Origin: an uncultured Zoogloea sp.
GTDB taxonomy: Bacteria; Pseudomonadota; Gammaproteobacteria; Burkholderiales; Rhodocyclaceae
Direction of reading: 5' to 3'
Length of the DNA: 10,498 nt
NCBI GenBank assembly: GCA_937967645.1
Contig: CALBTT010000044.1
Coordinates: forward strand, 1-10,498
Shown here: in pieces, positions 5,679 to 10,498 of the stretch
How positions within the stretch are numbered: position 1 is the stretch's first letter
Layout of the letters: the number at the start of each line of letters is the position of its first letter
Translations under genes and position numbers: made by a program
Notes under the pieces: model-generated
Database searches by the model: none
What the model was told of the DNA's origin: nothing
What the model saw: the letters and a program-made list of their open reading frames with translations, nothing else

Positions 5679-7853
5679 TCAGGCGCTACGTTGTTCGGGT
5701 CGGGCCAGGAGGCGCTGCTCGGCCTGGCCGGAAATCTTGATGAGGGCGGAAATGTCGAGGATCAGGGCCACTTCGCCACTGCCCAGGATGGTCGAACCAC
5801 CGATGCCCTGCAGATGACGGAACAAGGCACCGAGGGGCTTGATCACGGCCTGCAGTTCGCCGGCCAGGCGGTCCACCACGATACCGGCGCGCTGGCCGGC
5901 GTACTGCACCACCACCACGCTCTCCCGCGTGGGGCGCTCACCGGGCAGGTTGAAGCTGTCGCGCAGGCAGACGGCGGGCAGGACCTGGCCCCGCAGGTTG
6001 AAGTAGTTGCGATCATGCTCCGACACAGGGCGCTCGATACACTCCACCACGGCATCCAGCGGAATCACGTAGGAGCGATTGGCCGACACCACCAGGAAGC
6101 CGTCGATGATGGCCAGGGTCAGCGGCAGGCGCAGGGTCAGGCGGGTGCCCTTGCCCGGCTGGCTATCCACGTTGATGGTGCCCCGCAGGGCCTGCAGGTT
6201 CCGGCGCACCACGTCCATGCCCACCCCGCGCCCGGACAGGTTGGTCACCTGCTCGGCGGTGGACAGGCCCGGCGCGAAGATCAGGTCGTACACCTCCCGA
6301 TCGGACAGGTGGGCCTCGGGATCCACCAGGCCGCGCTCGATGGCCTTGGCGAGAATCCTGTCGCGGTTCAAACCGGCGCCATCGTCCGCCACTTCGATGA
6401 CGATGTTGCCGGCGTCGTGGTAGGCATTGAGCGACAGGCTGCCGCGCGGGTTCTTGCCGGCCGCCTCGCGCACCGCCGGCGCCTCGATGCCGTGGTCCAG
6501 GGAGTTGCGCACCAGGTGCATCAAGGGGTCGCCGATCTTCTCGACGATGGACTTGTCGAGCTCGGTCTCACCACCCGAGATCAGCAGCTCCACATCCTTG
6601 CCCAGGTCCTTGCAGGCGTCACGCACCAGGCGCTGGAAGCGGTTGAAGGTCTCGCCGATCTGCACCGTGCGCAGCTGCAGGGAGGCGTCGCGGATCTCCT
6701 CGACCAGGCGGGTCAGCAACGAGGCGGACTCGATCAGCTCGCCGTCGCGCCGGCTGTGGGACAACAGGCTGGTCGCCGCGCCGGCGATCACCAGCTCACC
6801 GACCAGGTTGATGAGGTGGTCGAGCTTGTCGGCCGGCACGCGGATCAGCTTGGCGTCGTGGGCCTTCTTTTCGCTGACCTGGGTCTGCTTGGCCACGGCG
6901 GCGGCCACCAGCTCCGGCTGAACCACCTGCTGGGCCACCAGGATCTCGCCGATCTGCTTGGCTTCCTGGGCGGCTTCGCCGGCGGCAGGCCCCGCCTGGG
7001 TACGCAGACCCTCGGCCAATTCGTCGGCGGTCAGGGCGCCCACCCGCACCAGGATCTCGCCCAGACGCAGGCTGTCCTCGGGCAGGCTCTCGATCAACTC
7101 CAGGTAATCGCCCACCTTGCTGTTGGGCGGCAGGATGGCAAGCCGGCATTCGTCGCGGACGAAGGCAAAGACGTCCTCGATGGTCTGCTTGTCAGCCGCT
7201 GATTCAAGGGCGATCTCGAAGCCCAGGTAGCACAGCTCCGGGTCCATCACGTCGGCAGCCGGCATGGAGTCGGCCAGGGTTTCCAGGTGGCGGATGTTGC
7301 CCACCGTCTCGAGGAAACGCAGGAAGTTCTCCGGGTCCATGCCCTGCCGCAGGACATCCGGACCGAAGCGCACGGAAAGGTGCCAGCAGTTGTGCCCGGC
7401 CTGCGGCGACGGAATGCGCTGCACGTCCGGCTCGACCACCCGCGGGCTGCCTCCACCGTGCTGACCGGCCGGCCCGTAATGGTTGAGTCGCTCGAGCAGG
7501 CGGGCCGAATCGGCGGCGATCTGGGCTTCGTCCTTGTCGGCGGACCCGGCCTCGGCCGCCACCAGCACACGCAGCTGGTCGGTACAGGCCAGCATCAGCG
7601 CGGCCAGCTCGGTGGTGACCTCGATCTCGTGGTTGCGCAGGCGGTCGAGCACGTTCTCGACCACGTGGGCGAAGGCTTCCACGGCGGCCGCTTCCACCAT
7701 GCCGGCCGCCCCCTTGATGGTATGGGCGGCCCGGAAGATGCCGTTCAGCGTGGTTTCATCGTCGGGCCGGTTCTCCAGCTCCAGCAACAGGGCTTCAAGG
7801 GCGTCGAGTTGCTCGCCGCTTTCCTGCACGAAGACTTGCTTGAGTTCGTCCAT
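5679..7853 (-). CDS. cheA: CheA histidine kinase with tandem MshEN-like motifs
   Basis: Central kinase that autophosphorylates and passes phosphate to CheY and CheB. It has 724 residues from the ATG at 7853, 13 nt after the STAS gene; a TTG at 7883 is in frame but would overlap that gene. Domains: P1/HPt (1-124) with H44 in AAHTIKGAAG; a linker; a segment at 156-243 (from CWHLSVRFG to CRLAILPP) whose predicted strand-helix pattern resembles a P2-type ferredoxin-like domain; two motifs at 263-286 (starting RLGEILV, ending Q286) and 300-323 (starting QIGEILV, ending Q323); P3 dimerisation (about 335-400); the P4 ATPase with N box HLVRNSLDH (446-454), DDGAG (490-494) and GRGVGMDVV (541-549); and a CheW-like P5 (about 585-710). 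All catalytic motifs are intact. The first motif of the pair fits the published c-di-GMP-binding MshEN consensus; the second is degenerate. The linker holds IPSPQAG, also found at the CheW N-terminus. Confidence 0.96.
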   Translation of the reverse strand: MDELKQVFVQESGEQLDALEALLLELENRPDDETTLNGIFRAAHTIKGAAGMVEAAAVEAFAHVVENVLDRLRNHEIEVTTELAALMLACTDQLRVLVAAEAGSADKDEAQIAADSARLLERLNHYGPAGQHGGGSPRVVEPDVQRIPSPQAGHNCWHLSVRFGPDVLRQGMDPENFLRFLETVGNIRHLETLADSMPAADVMDPELCYLGFEIALESAADKQTIEDVFAFVRDECRLAILPPNSKVGDYLELIESLPEDSLRLGEILVRVGALTADELAEGLRTQAGPAAGEAAQEAKQIGEILVAQQVVQPELVAAAVAKQTQVSEKKAHDAKLIRVPADKLDHLINLVGELVIAGAATSLLSHSRRDGELIESASLLTRLVEEIRDASLQLRTVQIGETFNRFQRLVRDACKDLGKDVELLISGGETELDKSIVEKIGDPLMHLVRNSLDHGIEAPAVREAAGKNPRGSLSLNAYHDAGNIVIEVADDGAGLNRDRILAKAIERGLVDPEAHLSDREVYDLIFAPGLSTAEQVTNLSGRGVGMDVVRRNLQALRGTINVDSQPGKGTRLTLRLPLTLAIIDGFLVVSANRSYVIPLDAVVECIERPVSEHDRNYFNLRGQVLPAVCLRDSFNLPGERPTRESVVVVQYAGQRAGIVVDRLAGELQAVIKPLGALFRHLQGIGGSTILGSGEVALILDISALIKISGQAEQRLLARPEQRSA

Positions 7854-7866
7854 GATGGTTCTGCCG

Positions 7867-8160
7867 CTATCGCGCGGGGACAACGAGGGGGTCGCCGAAC
7901 CAGGCGGCGAGGTTGTAGAACTCGATCAGGGATTGCACCGCGGGGCTGTGCGCGACAATGGCCAGGGTCTTGCCGGCGGCACTGGCTTCCCGCTTGGCCA
8001 GCATCAACAGCTGGCAACCCGCCGAATCCATGTGTTCCACGCCAGACAGGTCCAGTTCGATGCGCTCACCCTCAGTGACGGCGTCGAGCAGAAGCGGCTT
8101 CAGCTCCGCCACCCGGTAGATCGTGAAATCTTCTTGAAAGGCCTTGCGGATCACATCCAT
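7867..8160 (-). CDS. Stand-alone STAS-domain protein
   Basis: Small cytoplasmic protein (97 residues from the ATG at 8160) consisting of one STAS domain, the fold of anti-anti-sigma factors such as SpoIIAA. Visible marks are the strand IELDLSGVEHMDSAG (34-48) with S46 at the position where SpoIIAA-type proteins are phosphorylated, followed by the helix CQLLMLAKREA and the strand KTLAIVA. The start at 8160 is chosen because GGAGA lies 5 nt before it; an in-frame ATG at 8172 would have no ribosome-binding site. It lies between the CheZ-motif receptor-like gene and cheA, with a 29-nt gap upstream and 13 nt downstream. No SpoIIAB-like kinase or anti-sigma factor is visible in the window. Its role in chemosensory operons is not something I can assign; it might bind CheA or the receptor array, or link the operon to another pathway. 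Confidence 0.9.
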   Translation of the reverse strand: MDVIRKAFQEDFTIYRVAELKPLLLDAVTEGERIELDLSGVEHMDSAGCQLLMLAKREASAAGKTLAIVAHSPAVQSLIEFYNLAAWFGDPLVVPAR

Positions 8161-8165
8161 GCTTT

Positions 8166-8170
8166 TCTCC
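8166..8170 (-). promoter_or_regulatory. Ribosome-binding site for the STAS gene
   Basis: Reads GGAGA on the minus strand, 5 nt before the ATG at 8160. It lies between two in-frame ATG codons and decides for the downstream one. Confidence 0.6.
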
Positions 8171-8189
8171 ATCAGGAGCGCAGACCGGC

Positions 8190-9467
8190 TCAGAACAATT
8201 CGACCGGAGGACCATCACCCGCGCCGCTGGAGGCGGCAGGCGCAGCACGGCCACTACGGCGCGCATGTTCGTCGCGCTCCCGCTGCATCACGTAGCTTTC
8301 AAACAGACGATCGATCTGCTCGGTCATGGCCGGGATATCACTCACCGCGCCCTGGCCCGAGAGACAGGCCGACAGCTTCAGCACATGCTCGTCGAGGCGC
8401 TCGAGCGCTTCGATCACATGCCCCACCTGCTGCCGGGTCACATCCTGGAACTGCACGCTGGCCATGGTATCCATGAACATCGCACCGAGCTGCCCGCTGG
8501 ACTCACGGATCACCGAGAGCATCTTGCCCTCGTGGGTCAGCAGCTCGTTGTAGTTCTGGCTGACCTCGCCGAACTGGACCACCACGGTGCGCAGCGCGTC
8601 TTCCTCGGCATTGGAGATCGTCTGATCCAGCTGAGCCCGGAACTTGGACTCGATGGTATTCACCACCCGGTCGATGCCCTCGTTGATCTTGAGCACCGCC
8701 TGATCGGTCTGCCCGGCCAGCTTGCGGACCTCGTCGGCCACCACCGCGAAGCCGCGCCCCGCCTCGCCGGCACGGGCCGCCTCGATGGCCGCATTGAGGG
8801 CCAGCAGATTGGTCTGCCCCGAAATATCCCGGACGAGATTGACAAACTGGGCCAGCGACTTCGCCTCGCTGAGGGCCGACATCACATGCTCCTGCTCCTC
8901 GCTCACATTCTCCAGACGGGAATGGATGTAGCTCTGCAGGGCCTGAAGGGTTTCCTGGTTGCGGGCCGCCCGGGACTTGGCCTCATCCACGATGTGGGAC
9001 GATTCGTCAGAAAAGTGCTGGACCACCTCGTCGAGCCTCTGAACCACGGCATCTACCGCCTGCAGGCGCTCGACCATGCCGAGCGCCGCCGATTCGGTCT
9101 GCTCGGTGACTGCATTCAACTGCCCGACCAGAATGCTGTTGAGGTGAGGAACCTGATCGAGAGACTTGCCGACCTCCGCAGCCACCGCCTGCTGCTGCCC
9201 GATGAGCTCACGCTCCTGGTTCAGGGCGAGTTCGACACCATAAATGGCATCGTGGTAGCGGGCGATGGAGAGCACATGATGGACGATGAAAGCGGCCATG
9301 ACCGCAAGCGACGCTCCAAGAGCATCCCCCAGAGAATGGCTGAAGCCAAGCCCGTCGAGGAGCTCATGGTAAAGCGTATCGCCCAGATAGACGGCCGCAA
9401 AAACCCCTGCCGCTGTCACCACGGACAACAGGGCTATACGCCGCCAGGATTTGCTGCTCTCGCCCAT
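8190..9467 (-). CDS. Receptor-like (MCP) membrane protein with CheZ-like DxxxQ motif and VELF tail
   Basis: Receptor-like protein of 425 residues from the ATG at 9467, 10 nt after the response regulator stop. Two hydrophobic segments (about 11-30 and 47-69) flank a short periplasmic loop, so there is no room for a ligand-binding domain, and I see no HAMP. A helical region (about 75-205) leads to a normal MCP tip, SGQTNLLALNAAIEAARAGE (216-235), and ADEVRKLAGQTD. The returning helix then departs from ordinary receptors: residues 335-360 contain MASVQFQDVTRQQ, where D342 and Q346 match the spacing and surroundings of the E. coli CheZ active site (FQDLTGQ, D143 and Q147). After it come an Ala/Ser/Gly-rich linker (about 400-419) and the end PVELF. 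No clear methylation consensus was seen. It may be an MCP-CheZ composite acting on the adjacent CheY-like protein; this is inferred from motif similarity only. Confidence 0.9.
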   Translation of the reverse strand: MGESSKSWRRIALLSVVTAAGVFAAVYLGDTLYHELLDGLGFSHSLGDALGASLAVMAAFIVHHVLSIARYHDAIYGVELALNQERELIGQQQAVAAEVGKSLDQVPHLNSILVGQLNAVTEQTESAALGMVERLQAVDAVVQRLDEVVQHFSDESSHIVDEAKSRAARNQETLQALQSYIHSRLENVSEEQEHVMSALSEAKSLAQFVNLVRDISGQTNLLALNAAIEAARAGEAGRGFAVVADEVRKLAGQTDQAVLKINEGIDRVVNTIESKFRAQLDQTISNAEEDALRTVVVQFGEVSQNYNELLTHEGKMLSVIRESSGQLGAMFMDTMASVQFQDVTRQQVGHVIEALERLDEHVLKLSACLSGQGAVSDIPAMTEQIDRLFESYVMQRERDEHARRSGRAAPAASSGAGDGPPVELF

Positions 9468-9477
9468 GTCTGCCAAC

Positions 9478-9843
9478 TCAGCGCAGGACCAGCTTGATCG
9501 TGTTGAGCAGCGTATCCGCCGTAGCAGGCTTGACGATCCAGCCCGAAGCGCCGGCGGCCTTCGCCTCGGCACGCTTGGCCTGCTGCGACTCGGTGGTCAG
9601 GAACAGGATGGGCATGAAGCGCAGCTCGGCCTTCTGCCGGACGAGCTTGATGAATTCGATACCGTTCATGCCCGGCATGTTGAGGTCGGTGATCAGCAGG
9701 TCCGGCTTGGCCCCCCCCGCCAGCTTCCGCTGGCCGTCTTCGGCACTGTTCGCGGTGACGACCTGAAAACCCGCCTTCGTGAGAATCCCTGAAATGGACA
9801 GCAGTACAGTGGCGGAATCATCCACCAGCATGATTGTTTTCAC
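9478..9843 (-). CDS. CheY-like single-domain response regulator
   Basis: Receiver-only protein of 121 residues with no output domain. The fold's key residues are all visible: D8 and D9 in LVDDS, phosphoacceptor D53 in ITDLNMPGMNG, T83 in FLTTES, and K105 in GWIVKPAT. The residues two after D53 and T83 are N and E, the same as in E. coli CheY; the rotamer tyrosine of CheY is replaced by W102. It starts with GTG at 9843, supported by AGGGAG 7 nt upstream; the ATG at 9831 would cut off the first strand. It is the first gene of the operon, so it should be phosphorylated by the CheA four genes downstream of it. It might control flagellar switching, but no flagellar genes are present to confirm this, and other outputs are possible. 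A chemotaxis-type CheY is the best call. Confidence 0.93.
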   Translation of the reverse strand: MKTIMLVDDSATVLLSISGILTKAGFQVVTANSAEDGQRKLAGGAKPDLLITDLNMPGMNGIEFIKLVRQKAELRFMPILFLTTESQQAKRAEAKAAGASGWIVKPATADTLLNTIKLVLR

Positions 9844-9850
9844 CTAATGA

Positions 9851-9856
9851 CTCCCT
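9851..9856 (-). promoter_or_regulatory. Ribosome-binding site for the response regulator
   Basis: Reads AGGGAG on the minus strand, 7 nt before the GTG at 9843. It supports the non-ATG start over the ATG four codons downstream. Confidence 0.6.
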
Positions 9857-9905
9857 ATCGGGGCAACGCAGCAAAGCGCCCCGGACCAACGTATCGAACT
9901 GGGTA

Positions 9906-9947
9906 AAAGGGCCCGGAGAGCCAATTCATCCTCGGCAGGCGCCCTTT
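9906..9947 (-). other. Inverted repeat in the leader of the che operon
   Basis: Perfect 7-bp arms AAAGGGC (9906-9912) and GCCCTTT (9941-9947) with a 28-nt spacer. It lies between the candidate promoter and the response regulator start, so it would be in the 5' untranslated leader. On the minus strand the second arm is followed by TTTTACCC (counting the arm's last T residues), too short a T-run for a confident terminator. It may be a leader structure or chance. Confidence 0.3.
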
Positions 9948-9959
9948 CTGTTGCAAGGT

Positions 9960-9986
9960 TCTACGGATACGAAATACCAAACTTGA
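9960..9986 (-). promoter_or_regulatory. Possible sigma-28 (FliA)-like promoter for the che operon
   Basis: On the minus strand TCAAGTTT (9986-9979), an 11-nt spacer, then TCCGTAGA (9967-9960). The -35 element matches 7 of 8 positions of the enterobacterial FliA consensus TAAAGTTT, and the TCAAG form is familiar from other proteobacteria. The -10 element matches only 4 of 8 of GCCGATAA, with the CCG core kept. It would place the transcript start roughly 110 nt before the first gene. The match is partial; a sigma-70 alternative in the same area is no better. Confidence 0.3.
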
Positions 9987-9998
9987 GAAAATCCTCAA
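9983..9998. other. Short inverted repeat TTGAG-6-CTCAA
   Basis: Arms TTGAG (9983-9987) and CTCAA (9994-9998) around AAAATC. It overlaps the -35 part of the candidate promoter, so it could be an operator half-site pair, but it is short enough to arise by chance. Confidence 0.25.
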
Positions 9999-10070
9999 CA
10001 ATTTGTTCTATACCTTCGGAAGCCACACTAATTCAACTCTCGCTGCGCCAACCCCGGATGAGTCGGTGCA

Positions 10071-10097
10071 GCCTCCTGGGAGGCCTTCCCGAGGAAG
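10071..10097. other. Two adjacent short hairpins upstream of mnmG
   Basis: The first is GCCTCC-TG-GGAGGC (10071-10084), the second CTTCC-CGA-GGAAG (10085-10097), directly abutting. No T-run follows, and no gene ends here on either strand, so terminator function is unlikely. They could structure the mnmG leader or bind a protein as palindromes. Confidence 0.35.
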
Positions 10098-10133
10098 CAT
10101 AAGCCGTTGTAAATCCGCTTGTTTTCTGAGGCT

Positions 10134-10146
10134 CCGGGCAACCCGG
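10134..10146 (+). other. Small GC hairpin followed by T-run upstream of mnmG
   Basis: CCGGG (10134-10138), loop CAA, CCCGG (10142-10146), then CCCTGTATTTTT. It resembles a weak intrinsic terminator on the plus strand, but no plus-strand gene lies before it. If transcription of mnmG starts upstream, it might act as a leader attenuator. Confidence 0.3.
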
Positions 10147-10214
10147 CCCTGTATTTTTGCAGCGCAAGGTCGTATCATTCGGCTCCCCCGACCCCGCTTC
10201 TCCCGGTTCATCCC

Positions 10215-10498
10215 ATGCTTCATCCCACCCGATTCGACGTCATTGTTGTCGGCGGCGGCCATGCCGGTACCGAAGCCGCACTGGCGGCTGCCCGGGCCGG
10301 GTGCGCAACCCTGCTGCTCACCCACAACATCGAGACCCTCGGCCAGATGAGCTGCAATCCGTCCATCGGCGGCATCGGCAAGGGCCACCTGGTCAAGGAA
10401 GTGGACGCCCTCGGTGGCGCCATGGCCGCGGCCACCGACGAAAGCGGCATCCAGTTCCGCATCCTCAACGCCAGCAAGGGCCCGGCCGTGCGCGCCAC
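10215..10498 (+). CDS. mnmG: MnmG (GidA) tRNA uridine-34 carboxymethylaminomethyl-modification enzyme, N-terminal part
   Basis: FAD-dependent subunit that, with MnmE, installs the carboxymethylaminomethyl group on the wobble uridine of certain tRNAs in the cytoplasm. The first 94 codons are visible; the full protein is usually about 630 residues, so most lies beyond the window. The sequence starts MLHPTRFDVIVVGGGHAGTE, with the dinucleotide-binding GGGHAG motif at residues 13-18, then THNIETLGQMSCNPSIGGIGKGHLVKEVDALGG and RILNASKGPAVRA, blocks nearly identical to E. coli MnmG as remembered. The ATG at 10215 is chosen because it puts the FAD motif at the normal distance; no clear ribosome-binding site precedes it. 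It is divergent from the che operon and functionally unrelated to it; this is a housekeeping gene marking the edge of the chemosensory region. Confidence 0.97.
   Translation, partial: MLHPTRFDVIVVGGGHAGTEAALAAARAGCATLLLTHNIETLGQMSCNPSIGGIGKGHLVKEVDALGGAMAAATDESGIQFRILNASKGPAVRA

Larger units (their letters stand above)
9844..10214 (+). other. Divergent intergenic region between che operon and mnmG
   Basis: This 371-nt stretch separates two divergent genes, so it should hold promoters for both. It is more AT-rich than the coding parts near 9960-10020 and 10100-10175. I see no convincing protein gene, tRNA or known riboswitch. Contents noted separately are a possible sigma-28-like promoter for the operon, a small inverted repeat overlapping it, a 7-bp stem in the operon leader, and three short hairpins on the mnmG side. 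I found no good sigma-70 promoter for mnmG: TATCAT near 10173 could be a -10 box, but it has only TGTATT at the matching -35 distance. Confidence 0.6.

Noticed and set aside
5691..7202. A 503-codon open frame antisense to cheA
   Set aside because: Composition rich in His, Gln and Gly with no domain, fully covered by an intact CheA with all kinase motifs; third-position GC explains the absence of stops.
8190..9467. Frameshift or truncation explaining the missing ligand domain and HAMP in the receptor-like gene
   Set aside because: The frame is intact with a plausible start 10 nt after the preceding gene, two clear hydrophobic segments and a complete C-terminus, so the short architecture looks native.
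8265..9497. A 410-codon open frame antisense to the receptor-like gene
   Set aside because: Shadow of a well-supported gene on the other strand; no family features.
10134..10158. Intrinsic terminator upstream of mnmG
   Set aside because: The stem is only 5 bp, the T-run is separated from it by several bases, and no plus-strand gene ends before it. Kept only as a hairpin of unknown role.
10003..10350. Plus-strand frame of 115 codons overlapping the mnmG start
   Set aside because: Runs into mnmG in another frame, has no recognisable motif and no ribosome-binding site; mnmG is certain there.

Overview
The window is high-GC bacterial DNA, densely coding, with about 97% of the genes' length on the minus strand. 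It holds one long chemosensory (che) operon read right to left and, divergent from it at the right edge, the start of the tRNA-modification gene mnmG on the plus strand. Protein style (CheR, CheD, CheB, STAS and a poly-HAMP receptor in one operon) suggests a betaproteobacterium, perhaps Rhodocyclales-like. That assignment is an impression, not the result of a search.

Layout in transcription order (minus strand): a CheY-type response regulator (9843-9478, GTG start); a two-TM receptor-like protein with an MCP hairpin tip followed by a CheZ-like D-x-x-x-Q motif (9467-8190); a stand-alone STAS protein (8160-7867); CheA (7853-5679); a large receptor with a tandem array of 91-residue HAMP-like units (5652-2935); CheW (2914-2336); a first CheD (2312-1722, alternative TTG start at 2339); CheR (1713-868); a second, divergent CheD (871-371); and CheB, cut by the left edge (371-1). 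All gaps are under 30 nt, and three junctions overlap or may overlap (ATGA between CheR and CheD-2, TGATG between CheD-2 and CheB, possibly TTGA between CheW and CheD-1), so a single polycistronic unit is likely. The 371-nt gap between the response regulator and mnmG must hold both promoters. A possible sigma-28-like site and several small inverted repeats lie there.

How the parts fit: the poly-HAMP receptor, CheW and CheA would form the signalling core; CheR, CheB and two CheD proteins would adapt the receptor by methylation, demethylation and deamidation; the CheY-like protein would be the output. There is no stand-alone cheZ, cheC or cheX in the window, and the second receptor-like protein carries a motif matching the CheZ active site, so it may be the phosphatase of the system. 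The most noteworthy features are: (1) three nearly identical 273-bp repeats in the receptor gene; (2) a CheA with a pair of MshEN-like motifs, of the type known to bind cyclic di-GMP in type II secretion/pilus ATPases; (3) the CheZ-like motif inside an MCP; and (4) matching VELF C-terminal tails on CheD-1 and on that MCP.
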